Assembly: GCF_024643285.1 (NCBI RefSeq)
Contig: NZ_JAMSLW010000002.1
Coordinates: forward strand, 186,001-250,000
Length of the DNA stretch: 64,000 nucleotides
Direction: 5' to 3'
DNA from: Parapedobacter lycopersici
GTDB lineage: Bacteria; Bacteroidota; Bacteroidia; Sphingobacteriales; Sphingobacteriaceae
A program made the position numbers and the translations under genes. The notes below the pieces were generated by a model. That model was not told where the DNA came from, did not search any database, and was given only the letters and a program-made list of their open reading frames with translations. Below, one piece after another: positions 24,437-32,580 of this stretch. Positions within the stretch are counted from its first letter, which is position 1, and every line of letters starts with the position of its first letter.

Positions 24437-25405
24437 ATGAAAAAGGCTTATCCCACGAAACGGCCCAACGGTTTTTTTTTCCTGTTATGGATGCTGTGCA
24501 GTGGTTCTCTTACCGCAGCTGCCCAGCATGCCGACAAGCAGCTGATCCGCACCCACATTGAACAACTGGCCTCGGACAACATGCAGGGCCGTGGCACCGG
24601 CAGCAGGGAACTGCGGAAAGCCGCCCGCTACATTGTCGGCCAATTCAAGGAATACGGGCTGGCACCCGGCGGTCCCCACCGGCAATACGACCAGCCTTTT
24701 ACGGCCAAGGTAAGCCGGGTAGTGGTTAAAGACCCTATCCGCCGGGCGAGTAACCTCCTTGGCTTCATTGATAACAGGGCGCCTTATACCATTGTCATTG
24801 GTGCGCATTACGACCACCTGGGCCTAGGGATGCAGGGAGGGTCAAAAGATCCGGAGCCGTCGGGTAAAATCCATAACGGGGCCGATGACAACGCATCAGG
24901 TGTGGCAGGATTGCTTGAACTTGCCCGTTATTTCAGCCAGAATAACAAAACAGAACCCTATAACTTTTTATTTATCGCGTTTTCCGCAGAAGAGCTTGGT
25001 TTATTGGGTTCCCGCTATTTTGTCGAACATCCGACCGTACCCCTGCAGCGGCTTCATTTCATGTTTAACATGGATATGATCGGCCGGTATCAGCCAGACC
25101 GTGGACTCGGTATCGGTGGGTATGGCACGAGTCCGTTTTGGCCCGAAATTGTTGAAGGGATACAGACCCCTATCCGGTATTTTACCGACAACGCCGGAAA
25201 AGGAGGCTCCGATCACCATTCATTTTACATGGCATCCGTCCCGGTATTGTTTTTCCATACCGGTGGGCATCCCGATTACCACGCCCCGGGCGATGATCCG
25301 GAAAAGATTGATTACCGGGCGATGGCCCAAATTGTGGACCTGGGAATACAGCTTATTGAGCGGGCCATGGAAAAAAACAAACTGCCGTTTACCACGGCGG
25401 ATTAA
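24437..25405 (+). CDS. M28-family zinc aminopeptidase, exported
   Basis: A 322-residue protein. The basic N-terminus and hydrophobic stretch (NGFFFLLWMLCSGSLTAAAQ) form a signal peptide, so it is probably periplasmic. The M28 metal ligands are present in order: His124 and Asp126 in GAHYDHLG, Asp151 in NGADDNASG, the catalytic pair Glu185-Glu186 in FSAEELG, Asp213 in NMDMIGR, and a final His in TGGHPDYHAPGDD. Such enzymes remove N-terminal residues from peptides using two zinc ions. It begins 5 nt after lspA and probably shares its transcript. The exact specificity is unknown. Confidence 0.93.
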   Translation: MKKAYPTKRPNGFFFLLWMLCSGSLTAAAQHADKQLIRTHIEQLASDNMQGRGTGSRELRKAARYIVGQFKEYGLAPGGPHRQYDQPFTAKVSRVVVKDPIRRASNLLGFIDNRAPYTIVIGAHYDHLGLGMQGGSKDPEPSGKIHNGADDNASGVAGLLELARYFSQNNKTEPYNFLFIAFSAEELGLLGSRYFVEHPTVPLQRLHFMFNMDMIGRYQPDRGLGIGGYGTSPFWPEIVEGIQTPIRYFTDNAGKGGSDHHSFYMASVPVLFFHTGGHPDYHAPGDDPEKIDYRAMAQIVDLGIQLIERAMEKNKLPFTTAD

Positions 25406-25428
25406 CGCTATTATATTAAATACCGCAT

Positions 25429-26370
25429 ATGACATCAACACGTTCAACATTTAGCCTACTGGTTACCGGCAGCAACGGTCTGCTGGGCCAGAAGATCACC
25501 GATCTGGCGCTGCAAGACGGACAGATTGACTTAATCGCTACTTCCCGTGGTGAAAACCGGCACCCGGTCAGTACAGGTTACCGCTATATCGACCTGGACA
25601 TACTGGATAAACAACGGCTACGGGAAGTCATTACACAGGAACGGCCCGATGTGATCGTTAATACGGCGGCCATGACCCATGTGGATGTCTGCGAACAGGA
25701 CCCGGCCGGATGCCGCAGGCTGAATGTCGATACGGTAGAGGAGCTGGTGGCATTATGCGAGGAACTGGGTATTCATTTCATCCACCTGTCAACCGACTTT
25801 ATTTTTGACGGCCAGCATGGCCCATACGCGGAAGACGATGAGCCCAACCCGCTGAGTTTATACGGCCAGAGCAAGCTGGATGCGGAACACCTGATCCGGC
25901 AATCGTCGTGCAAGTGGACCATCCTCCGTACGATACTGGTATACGGCGTAGTGGCCGACATGAGCCGCAGCAACATTGTGCTGTGGGCCAAGGGCGCACT
26001 GGAAAAAGGCCAACCGTTGAATGTGGTAAACGACCAATGGCGCATGCCCACCCTGGCTGAAGACCTGGCGCAGGCCTGCCTGCTGGCGGCTGCCAAGGGT
26101 GTCGAAGGTGTTTTTCATATTTCAGGGGAAGATTTCTTTGCCATCGACGAACTGGTGGCAGCTGTTGCCGATTACTGGCAGCTGGATAAATCGCTCATCA
26201 AACAGATCAGCTCCACTACGCTGAGCCAGGCGGCACCACGGCCTGCACGTACCGGATTTCACCTGGATAAAGCGCGAAAAATACTGGGTTATGCGCCGCA
26301 CAGCTTTCAGGAAGGGTTGGCGGTGGTCGACCGCCAGCTACGGGCAAAAGATGCGAAAGACAAAAATTAA
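25429..26370 (+). CDS. RmlD-like NAD(P)-dependent sugar-nucleotide reductase
   Basis: A 313-residue extended SDR of the RmlD substrate-binding family. It has the Rossmann motif VTGSNGLLGQK, NTAAMTHVDVCEQDP, STDFIFDGQHGPYAEDDEP, and the catalytic YGQSKLDAE (Tyr and Lys). The textbook member reduces dTDP-4-keto-rhamnose, but no rmlABC genes are nearby, so this may act on another nucleotide sugar. It is also similar to the regulatory MAT2B-like branch. It begins 23 nt after the M28 peptidase gene and may be co-transcribed. Confidence 0.88.
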   Translation: MTSTRSTFSLLVTGSNGLLGQKITDLALQDGQIDLIATSRGENRHPVSTGYRYIDLDILDKQRLREVITQERPDVIVNTAAMTHVDVCEQDPAGCRRLNVDTVEELVALCEELGIHFIHLSTDFIFDGQHGPYAEDDEPNPLSLYGQSKLDAEHLIRQSSCKWTILRTILVYGVVADMSRSNIVLWAKGALEKGQPLNVVNDQWRMPTLAEDLAQACLLAAAKGVEGVFHISGEDFFAIDELVAAVADYWQLDKSLIKQISSTTLSQAAPRPARTGFHLDKARKILGYAPHSFQEGLAVVDRQLRAKDAKDKN

Positions 26371-26373
26371 TCC

Positions 26374-26381
26374 CATCTTTG
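26374..26381 (+). promoter_or_regulatory. Variant -7 box CATCTTTG four bases before thioesterase start
   Basis: CATCTTTG differs from TAnnTTTG at one base and ends exactly 4 nt before the ATG at 26386. The spacing is the same as in gltX and the DEAD-box helicase gene, predicting a leaderless transcript. Confidence 0.4.
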
Positions 26382-26385
26382 CAGC

Positions 26386-26913
26386 ATGAGCCAGCAGAAG
26401 TTTGCCCGTGAATCATTCACGATCATGAATGAGTTGGTATTGCCCAACGACACGAATCCACTCAATAATTTAATGGGTGGGCGCCTGTTGCATTGGATGG
26501 ATATTGCCGCCGCCATATCGGCCCAGAAACATTGCAACCGCATTGTGGTAACCGCTTCTGTGGACAACGTTTCATTTAAGCACCCCATCAAGCTGGGCGA
26601 TGTCATTAGCATCGAGGCGCAGGTGACCCGGGCATTCAACACGTCGGTCGAGGTTCGGCTTACCGTGTGGGCGCAGAACATTCCTTCGGCCACACGGGTA
26701 AAATCGAATGAAGCTTTTTACACGTTCGTGGCCATCGACGAACAGGGTAAGACCATGGCTGTTCCCCGGCTCATACCCGAAACTGCGGAAGAGCAAAAAC
26801 TGTACGATGAAGCATTATACCGGCGGGAACTGCGGTTGGTGCTGGCCGGAAAACTCAAACCGAAGGACGCAAAGGAACTCCAAAACCTCTTTAAAGAGGT
26901 GGTTAAAGATTAA
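26386..26913 (+). CDS. Acyl-CoA thioesterase (hotdog fold, YciA/BACH type)
   Basis: A 175-residue protein with the hotdog thioesterase pattern: LVLPNDTNPLNNLMGGRLLHWMDIAAA (conserved Asn and Asp), then VTASVDNVSFKHPIKLGDVI and a C-terminal strand with EAFYTFVAIDEQGK. It cleaves acyl-CoA to free acid and CoA; the chain length is not readable. The C-terminal 30 residues are a charged helix. It ends 2 bp before the convergent EVE-domain gene. Confidence 0.92.
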   Translation: MSQQKFARESFTIMNELVLPNDTNPLNNLMGGRLLHWMDIAAAISAQKHCNRIVVTASVDNVSFKHPIKLGDVISIEAQVTRAFNTSVEVRLTVWAQNIPSATRVKSNEAFYTFVAIDEQGKTMAVPRLIPETAEEQKLYDEALYRRELRLVLAGKLKPKDAKELQNLFKEVVKD

Positions 26914-26915
26914 CG

Positions 26916-27323
26916 TTATCCGTTGCCCAGCGCAATGATGCGATCGAAATGTGCCCGCGTAAGCGGCATGACAGATAACCTACCCTGCCTCACCAATGCA
27001 ACATCCTGCAATTGTTCATCTGCTTTGATGACTTCCAGTGTGACCGGTTTTTTTAAGGTCTCCACCGGAGATAAATCCACCACCACCCACCGCTCATCTG
27101 CCGTCGTGGGATCCTGATAGGCCTCCTTTACCACTTTAGCAATGCCAACCACTTCCTTGCCCTCGTTACTGTGGTAAAATAAAACCAGATCGCCTTCCTT
27201 CATCGCCTGGAGGTTATTGCGGGCCTGGTAATTACGTACACCGTCCCAGTAGGTACGCTTATCTTTAAGAAATTGCTGCCAGCTGTATTTAAACGGTTCC
27301 GATTTTACTAAAAAATAATTCAT
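26916..27323 (-). CDS. EVE-domain protein (YTH-like modified-nucleotide binder)
   Basis: A 135-residue single-domain protein. MNYFLVKSEPFKYSWQQF, YWDGVRNYQARNNLQAMKEGDLVLFYHS and the final LTRAHFDRI are the EVE signature. EVE domains are relatives of YTH and PUA and are thought to bind modified bases in RNA or DNA; the biological role is open. It is 18 nt downstream of gldC on the same strand, so probably co-transcribed. Length is typical. Confidence 0.92.
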   Translation of the reverse strand: MNYFLVKSEPFKYSWQQFLKDKRTYWDGVRNYQARNNLQAMKEGDLVLFYHSNEGKEVVGIAKVVKEAYQDPTTADERWVVVDLSPVETLKKPVTLEVIKADEQLQDVALVRQGRLSVMPLTRAHFDRIIALGNG

Positions 27324-27341
27324 GACCGGATCTATTTCAGG

Positions 27342-27692
27342 TTAGTTTTGCTTCTGCACCACTTCCATCTTTTCAGCGAAATGCTCGCAGTAGTCGCGCA
27401 GGTCACCGATTACGGCTTTCGCCATGGCGTCGTCGCCTGAAGCACGGATGAAGCTGTCGCCCATGGTCTGCAATGTCTCATAAAAGAACCGCTTCATTTC
27501 ATCCAGTGGCATATCCTTGGTCCACAGGTCAATGCGGAGCGAATTTTTATACTGGTGATCCCAAAGCGACAGGAACAGGGCCTTCGCCGGCAGGGCTTCT
27601 TTATTTTCCCCATCGGTAGATTCCCAGGTAATCTGGTCGGGTACGTTATTTTCGTCCAGCTCAATTGTCAGTTTTATCTCTGCCTTTTTCAT
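27342..27692 (-). CDS. gldC: Gliding motility protein GldC
   Basis: A 116-residue cytoplasmic protein recognised by its N-terminus KKAEIKLTIELDENNVPDQI, then LFLSLWDHQYKNSLRIDLWTKDMP and DEMKRFFYETL, matching GldC of gliding Bacteroidota. GldC is needed for full gliding in Flavobacterium, though it is not a core motor part. It also occurs in non-gliding relatives, so it does not prove motility. Its start codon lies inside the first copy of a 50-bp tandem repeat, and the preceding mini-ORF overlaps it by ATGA, which may change its translation. Confidence 0.92.
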   Translation of the reverse strand: MKKAEIKLTIELDENNVPDQITWESTDGENKEALPAKALFLSLWDHQYKNSLRIDLWTKDMPLDEMKRFFYETLQTMGDSFIRASGDDAMAKAVIGDLRDYCEHFAEKMEVVQKQN

Positions 27693-27742
27693 CTATATAA
27701 CTTGTTCTTTAACGGCGATGAAGCTTGCTTTGCAGGTTTCAT
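27689..27742 (-). CDS. Mini-ORF 1 made by the 50-bp repeat, coupled to gldC
   Basis: ATG at 27742 encodes MKPAKQASSPLKNKLYR, then TGA whose last bases overlap the gldC start (ATGA). It exists because the repeat unit carries the gldC leader and start codon while 50 is not a multiple of 3. Expression is plausible because its upstream context is identical to that of gldC. The peptide resembles nothing I know, so it may matter only as a leader ORF. Confidence 0.4.
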   Translation of the reverse strand: MKPAKQASSPLKNKLYR

Positions 27743-27815
27743 CTATATAACTTGTTCTTTAACGGCGATGAAGCTTGCTTTGCAGGTTTCATCTATATAA
27801 CTTGTTCTTTAACAA
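27690..27815. repeat. 50-bp tandem repeat (two and a half copies) over the gldC start
   Basis: The 50-bp unit starting TTTCATCTATATAAC is repeated twice without mismatch (27688-27737, 27738-27787), followed by a partial copy to 27815. Each copy contains CAT, a minus-strand start codon, with the same upstream sequence (TTAAAGAACAAGTTATATAG). The exact identity of the copies points to recent duplication. It fills the space between the small membrane protein gene and gldC. Confidence 0.95.
27739..27792 (-). CDS. Mini-ORF 2 made by the 50-bp repeat
   Basis: The second copy of the repeat gives the same 17-residue frame from ATG at 27792, with TGA overlapping the start of mini-ORF 1 by ATGA. The result is a chain of three coupled starts: mini-ORF 2, mini-ORF 1, gldC. 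Confidence 0.4.
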   Translation of the reverse strand: MKPAKQASSPLKNKLYR

Positions 27816-27818
27816 TAA

Positions 27819-28067
27819 TCACCCAACCCTGATGAACCAGATGACCAATACCACCATCACAATAAAAATGGCTTCGGCGATCCAGATTCGCTTCAACCGG
27901 CGCAGCATCAGGCGGAAAAACTGGTCTGCTACGACGAGCACCAGCAAAAGTAACAAAAACCAGCCAATGCCGGCTATTCCCTTGTCATTCATCAGCAGCT
28001 GCCATAGGATTCCGGTCATCAGTAACGCGGCAGCAATATTTAACGGGGTAATTCGCATGGACTTCAT
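27819..28067 (-). CDS. Small two-to-three-helix membrane protein
   Basis: An 82-residue, very hydrophobic protein (NIAAALLMTGILWQLL, GWFLLLLLVLVVADQFF, AIFIVMVVLVIWFI) with a basic loop (RLMLRRLKRI) between helices two and three. I do not recognise a named family. Its start overlaps the end of the helicase gene by four bases (ATGA), so the two are translated together. Small hydrophobic proteins in this position are common in Bacteroidota, without known role. Confidence 0.7.
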   Translation of the reverse strand: MKSMRITPLNIAAALLMTGILWQLLMNDKGIAGIGWFLLLLLVLVVADQFFRLMLRRLKRIWIAEAIFIVMVVLVIWFIRVG

Positions 28068-29389
28068 CGCTTCGGCTTGCGTGTCCGGGATTTATGCTTT
28101 TGAAACGCTCCTGCATGACCGCCGGTTGACTTCTGATTTGTGGTTTTCTTTTCATGGAAGGCTCCCTTGAATTCGGGGTTTTCCTTCCTTTTCTGGTTGT
28201 CAATTTCCCGTGCAATGGCCTGTCTTTCCTCGAACCCGGTCTGTTCGATAAACACACCTTCCGGTATATCCGACACCGGGATCTGCTGCCGGATAAGCTT
28301 TTCGATCTTATGGATATAATAGGCCTCGGCAGGGTTACAGAACGTAATGGCGTCGCCGGTCTGGAATGCGCGGCCCGTACGGCCGATGCGATGCACGTAA
28401 TCCTCGATAACAATGGGCACATCAAAATTGATCACGTGGCTCACATTGCTGACATCCAGTCCCCTTGCGGCTACATCCGTGGCCACCAGGATCCGGATTT
28501 CACCGGCCTTAAATGCGTTAATCGAATTGATCCGTGTATTTTGTCCTTTATTGGCATGGATGACCCTTACGTTGTCTGCCCCGTACCTGCGCTCAAGAAA
28601 ATGAAACACCTGGTCGGCTACCGCCTTGGTTTTGCAAAAAACAATAAGCCGATGCAGCGCTTCATCGTCTTTAAGCAGGTGCTGAAGCAGGTTGATCTTG
28701 GTTTTGAGGTTGGGCACATAATAGAGCGCCTGTGTTACCGTCTGTGCCGGTGTGGCCTGCTCCGTTACCTCCACGATGGTTGGGAAAGCCAGAAAATCGC
28801 CCGCAATCTTGTGCACGAGCTCGCCCATGGTTGCCGAAAACAGCAGGTTCTGCCGTTTCCGGGGCACCACTTCCAGGATGCGGTGCAGCTTGCCGATAAA
28901 ACCCATATCCATCATCTTATCCGCCTCGTCAATCACCAGTACGTTCAGCGATTTGGTAACGATATGCCCGGCGAGGTAGAGATCAAGGAAACGGCCCGGT
29001 GTAGCCACGAGGATATCCACCCCCTTATCAAGTTCGGCAATCTGTGTTTTCGGGCCGAGCCCTCCGTATAAGACGACCGTCCGCAGGTCGGTATATCGGG
29101 CAAACAGGCGAATGTTTTCCTCGATCTGCATGGCCAGTTCACGGGTGGGCGACAGGATCAGCGCCCGCGGATCGTTGCCCTGTGCATATTTCAGCTTCAT
29201 CAGTAGCGGCAGCACAAATGCAGCGGTCTTCCCTGTGCCGGTCTGGGCGATGCCCATTACGTCCTGCCCGGCCAGCACCGGCGGAATGGCTTTCTGCTGG
29301 ATGGCCGTAGGCGCAGTATAGCCCGCTTCTTCAATCGCGCTCAGGAGCTGCTTATTGAACTTAAAATCCGCAAAGGTATTCCGTTCCAT
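28064..29389 (-). CDS. DEAD-box ATP-dependent RNA helicase (RhlE-like)
   Basis: A 441-residue protein starting at the ATG at 29389 (MERNTFADFKFNKQLL); a longer frame would start upstream of the promoter. Helicase motifs in order: the Q motif (GYTAPTAIQQKAIPP), AQTGTGKT, PTRELAMQ, VIDEADKM, SAT, then ARGLDVSNVSHVINFD and HRIGRTGR. The tail of about 70 residues is basic (KKTTNQKSTGGHAGAF, RTRKPKR), as in RhlE-type helicases acting on ribosome assembly or cold-shock RNA. The gene overlaps the small membrane protein gene downstream. A -7 box ends 4 nt before its ATG. Confidence 0.94.
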   Translation of the reverse strand: MERNTFADFKFNKQLLSAIEEAGYTAPTAIQQKAIPPVLAGQDVMGIAQTGTGKTAAFVLPLLMKLKYAQGNDPRALILSPTRELAMQIEENIRLFARYTDLRTVVLYGGLGPKTQIAELDKGVDILVATPGRFLDLYLAGHIVTKSLNVLVIDEADKMMDMGFIGKLHRILEVVPRKRQNLLFSATMGELVHKIAGDFLAFPTIVEVTEQATPAQTVTQALYYVPNLKTKINLLQHLLKDDEALHRLIVFCKTKAVADQVFHFLERRYGADNVRVIHANKGQNTRINSINAFKAGEIRILVATDVAARGLDVSNVSHVINFDVPIVIEDYVHRIGRTGRAFQTGDAITFCNPAEAYYIHKIEKLIRQQIPVSDIPEGVFIEQTGFEERQAIAREIDNQKRKENPEFKGAFHEKKTTNQKSTGGHAGAFQKHKSRTRKPKR

Positions 29390-29393
29390 CCGG

Positions 29394-29401
29394 CAAAGAT
29401 A
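29394..29401 (-). promoter_or_regulatory. -7 box TATCTTTG four bases before helicase start
   Basis: Minus-strand TATCTTTG, a full TAnnTTTG match, ends exactly 4 nt before the ATG at 29389. Transcription would then start at or beside the A of the start codon, giving a leaderless mRNA. Confidence 0.55.
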
Positions 29402-29450
29402 GGAAAAGCGCATCAATACAGGATGAAGGGGATGCACGCGAAAACCGCAT

Positions 29451-29810
29451 TCAGGTTAAGGGCACATCGCGTTTCACCAACAATACCCGGTTGTCTTCCA
29501 GCAACAGATAACCGTATTCATAGCAAAACCGGTACTGGCTGCCTTGCCTGGTGGTATAAATCTCCGTGATATGCTTAAAATCGAACCCCAGGGCCCGCAT
29601 GGCACCCGTGCCGACTTTTGCCTTGCCCTCCGGATTCAGTACCTTAAGGATATTACGGTTCTTTTTAAGGGTGTGATTAATTTTTCGAAAGTATGCCGTT
29701 TCCCGGCTGCGCATGCGGTTATTGTAATTACTCCGGCATGCATCATCGCAAAATTTCTTGTCGGCCCGGCCAATAATAGGCTGTTGGCAATCCAGGCAGC
29801 ATTTTTCCAT
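29451..29810 (-). CDS. Zinc-ribbon protein of unknown function
   Basis: A 119-residue protein. It begins with a CxxC...CxxxC zinc site (Cys4, Cys5 and Cys8 in MEKCCLDCQQPI; the second pair in KKFCDDACRSNYNNR), as in small zinc-ribbon domains found beside RNA or DNA binding. A basic helix (MRSRETAYFRKINHTLKKNRNIL) and a beta-rich C-terminus follow. Homologues are, as far as I know, uncharacterised and limited to Bacteroidota. It stands 60 bp upstream of the helicase gene on the same strand. Confidence 0.75.
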   Translation of the reverse strand: MEKCCLDCQQPIIGRADKKFCDDACRSNYNNRMRSRETAYFRKINHTLKKNRNILKVLNPEGKAKVGTGAMRALGFDFKHITEIYTTRQGSQYRFCYEYGYLLLEDNRVLLVKRDVPLT

Positions 29811-29930
29811 CGCATGAGGTTTATCGGTCGACTTCTTCAGGTTAGGTTACCGCATTAAAGATAGCGGTTCTCGGGCGGAAATAAAAATCGGGGCAGGGGC
29901 ATCCTATTTTTTAATTCGCAGGGCGATTTG

Positions 29931-29938
29931 TAGTTTTG
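29931..29938 (+). promoter_or_regulatory. Bacteroidota -7 box TAGTTTTG for the glycosyltransferase gene
   Basis: TAGTTTTG matches TAnnTTTG. A T-run at 29907-29912 sits at -33 spacing. The box ends 19 nt before the ATG at 29958. Confidence 0.5.
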
Positions 29939-29957
29939 TTTCCATTCACCTGCATTG

Positions 29958-31118
29958 ATGCGCGTATTAATCATCCACAATCATTACCAGCACCCGGGGG
30001 GTGAAGACGTCGTTTTCGGACAGGAAAAAGACCTGCTGGGCGACGCGGCAGCCGTTTCAACGCTTACCTTCCGGAACCAAAGGGGCTGGCGTGGATTGTG
30101 GCAGACCCTTTGGTCGCCCTGGAATATCTGGGCCGGCCAGCGCGTGAAACGGGCAATCAGGCAGCACGCGCCAACCATCATCCATATCCATAACCTGCAT
30201 TACGCGATCGGTCCGATTGCCATCCGTATTGCCAAGCGAAGGGGAATACCGGTGGTCATGACGCTGCACAACTACCGCTTGCTTTGTCCATCGGCCACAC
30301 TGTTCCATAACGGGAAGGTATTTACGGAAAGCTTGCACACGGCTTTTCCATGGAAGGCCGTACGGTTGGGCGTACACAGCCATTCCCGGATAAAGACGGG
30401 CTGGCTGGCACTGACCGTATGGCTCCATAAACAACTGGGAACATGGAACCAGGTCGACCGTTACCTGGTACTGACCGATTTTGCAAAACAGCGCTTCGTG
30501 AATTCCTCCTTTGGGGTACCGGCAACTAAATTTACCGTTAAACCCAACTTCGCAACCGGATTTCCGCTTTCTGACCAACCCCGTGGCACTCATTTTCTGT
30601 TCGTGGGCCGGCTTGCCGAAGAAAAAGGCATTGACGTGTTACTGCAGGCATTCGCCCATACCGGCCATACACTGCGGATTGCAGGCGATGGGCCATTGAA
30701 GGACAAGGTACTGGCTTACGGTAACCAATACCTTCATATCCATTACCTCGGCGCGCTCGATGCACAGCGCATCCGTGCGGAACTGGCGGTGTGTTCAGCG
30801 TTGATTTTCCCGTCCATCTGGTACGAAGGTATGCCGATGACACTCCTTGAGGCATTTGCCTCGGGTACGCCGGTAATAGCCAGCGATCTCGGGGCGATGG
30901 CCGCCATGATCAAACACGGGGAAAACGGATGGTTATTCGCCCCTGGGGATGCCCGGGGGTTACAGCGCCGGATAGCTGAATGGCTGGAACTGGACGGAAC
31001 TGATCGCGCCGCGATTGGCAGGGAGGCCTATGTGTGTTTTGAACAGCATTACACAGCAGCCGTAAACCGGGTATTGCTGCTGGATATTTACCAAACACTC
31101 GCCGGTACGCCCGAATGA
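29958..31118 (+). CDS. Glycosyltransferase family 4
   Basis: A 386-residue cytoplasmic GT-B enzyme. The N-terminal domain has MRVLIIHNHYQHPGGEDVVF and HIHNLHYAIGPIAIRIAKRRGIPVVMTLHNYR. The C-terminal Rossmann domain carries FLFVGRLAEEKGIDVLLQAF and the donor-binding EGMPMTLLEAFASGTPVIASD (retaining GT4 ExxxxxxxE pattern). It transfers a sugar from a nucleotide donor to a lipid-linked or cell-surface acceptor. It is not in a polysaccharide cluster, so the product is unknown. The start is the ATG at 29958; a TTG codon directly before it is less likely. Confidence 0.92.
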   Translation: MRVLIIHNHYQHPGGEDVVFGQEKDLLGDAAAVSTLTFRNQRGWRGLWQTLWSPWNIWAGQRVKRAIRQHAPTIIHIHNLHYAIGPIAIRIAKRRGIPVVMTLHNYRLLCPSATLFHNGKVFTESLHTAFPWKAVRLGVHSHSRIKTGWLALTVWLHKQLGTWNQVDRYLVLTDFAKQRFVNSSFGVPATKFTVKPNFATGFPLSDQPRGTHFLFVGRLAEEKGIDVLLQAFAHTGHTLRIAGDGPLKDKVLAYGNQYLHIHYLGALDAQRIRAELAVCSALIFPSIWYEGMPMTLLEAFASGTPVIASDLGAMAAMIKHGENGWLFAPGDARGLQRRIAEWLELDGTDRAAIGREAYVCFEQHYTAAVNRVLLLDIYQTLAGTPE

Positions 31119-31206
31119 TTGCAGTGCCATTGTAACAAAACACACTGGTTTGTATCCAAATAATTGTAAACTTGCATTGAATCAAACAAGCTTTTTCAGC
31201 AACCGC

Positions 31207-32550
31207 ATGATCGTTATGATAAAAAAAACCATATTGGCTTTCATCTGTGCCTCCATAGGTGTGCTAAGCAGCGCAACAGCCCAGAACAACATCGATTTCA
31301 AGACGTTCCGGCTTAACAATGGCCTTGAGGTATTGCTCCACCAGGACACGACCACACCGATTGTGGCTGTATCCGTGATGTACCATGTGGGGTCCAAAAA
31401 CGAAGATCCATCACGCACCGGCTTTGCCCATTTTTTTGAGCACCTGCTCTTCGAGGGCACGGAGCACATCGGCCGCGGCGAATACATGAAGAAAATCGAA
31501 TCGATCGGCGGCACGCTCAATGCCTATACCACAAACGATATTACCTACTATTATGAAGTAGTGCCCTCAAATTACCTGGAAACCGCACTGTACATGGAAA
31601 GCGAGCGTATGCTGCATGCAAAAATCGACTCCATTGGCATCGAAACCCAGCGAAGTGTGGTAAAGGAGGAGATGCGGCAGCGCTACGACAACCAGCCCTA
31701 TGGCACCATCCTGATGGAAACATTCAAACGCACCCACCAGAAACACCCGTATCACTGGACGGTGATTGGTTCCATCGAACACCTGAATGCGGCAACGCTG
31801 GATGAGTTTATGCAGTTCTACAAGACGTATTACGTGCCGAACAACGCCGTACTTTCCATTGCCGGCGATATCGACTATGCCGAGGCGGAGGCGTGGATCA
31901 GGAAATATTTCGAGGAGATACCGAAAGGAACGGGCAGGATCGTCCGTCCTTCAGTCATCGAACCCAAGCGAAATGCGGAGATCCGCGATACGGTATACGA
32001 CAATATCCAGCTGCCTGCCGTGATCCAGGCGTATAACCTTCCGCCGAAAAAACACGCCGACGGTCCGGCATTGGACATGCTCTCCACCTACCTGACCGGA
32101 GGTAACAGTTCACTGCTTACCAAAGAGATTGTAGACAAGCAACAGAAGGCCCTTACGGTTGGCGCTTATCCGCTGGATCTCGAAGACGGCGGTGTGTTTC
32201 TGCTGTATAGCATTGCTAATATGGGCGTATCGGCAGACACCCTGGAGCAGGCGATAGACGAACAGATTAATAAGGTGATTGCACACGGCATTACCGAAGA
32301 AGATTTCCAGAAACTCCGCGCACAGATTGAAAACGCCATTGTCAGTCAGCACGCGTCGGTTGCGGGGATTGCGGAGAGCCTGGCCGAAGCATGGACCTTT
32401 TTTGGTGATGCCAATGAAATCAACAATGAAATGGAAAAATACGACCGGGTGACGCGGGAAGACATCCAGCGGGTGGCGCAGCAATACCTTGCCCGGGACG
32501 GACGTGTGGTGCTGCATTACCTGCCTAAAGCGGCTGCCCAGAACCAATAA
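31207..32550 (+). CDS. M16 zinc peptidase, active subunit, exported
   Basis: About 447 residues from the ATG at 31207; an ATG three codons later is also possible. The signal peptide is MIKKTILAFICASIGVLSSATA. The inverted zinc motif HFFEH (about 75-79) is intact, and the third ligand Glu lies downstream in SVVKEEMRQRYDNQPYG. Unlike its neighbour it lacks a clear R/Y substrate-binding pair (ALTVGAYPLDLEDGG). M16 peptidases work as two-lobed clamps. Here the lobes are separate genes 30 bp apart, catalytic first and non-catalytic second, as in bacterial heterodimers. The likely setting is the periplasm, degrading peptides or processing outer-membrane proteins. Confidence 0.93.
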   Translation: MIVMIKKTILAFICASIGVLSSATAQNNIDFKTFRLNNGLEVLLHQDTTTPIVAVSVMYHVGSKNEDPSRTGFAHFFEHLLFEGTEHIGRGEYMKKIESIGGTLNAYTTNDITYYYEVVPSNYLETALYMESERMLHAKIDSIGIETQRSVVKEEMRQRYDNQPYGTILMETFKRTHQKHPYHWTVIGSIEHLNAATLDEFMQFYKTYYVPNNAVLSIAGDIDYAEAEAWIRKYFEEIPKGTGRIVRPSVIEPKRNAEIRDTVYDNIQLPAVIQAYNLPPKKHADGPALDMLSTYLTGGNSSLLTKEIVDKQQKALTVGAYPLDLEDGGVFLLYSIANMGVSADTLEQAIDEQINKVIAHGITEEDFQKLRAQIENAIVSQHASVAGIAESLAEAWTFFGDANEINNEMEKYDRVTREDIQRVAQQYLARDGRVVLHYLPKAAAQNQ

Positions 32551-32580
32551 AGTTGACCATGACCAATTAAATAGAAAAAA

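Noticed and set aside
27690-27815. Possible CRISPR-like repeat
   Set aside because: Copies are directly adjacent with no spacers, only two and a half units, and no cas genes are near.
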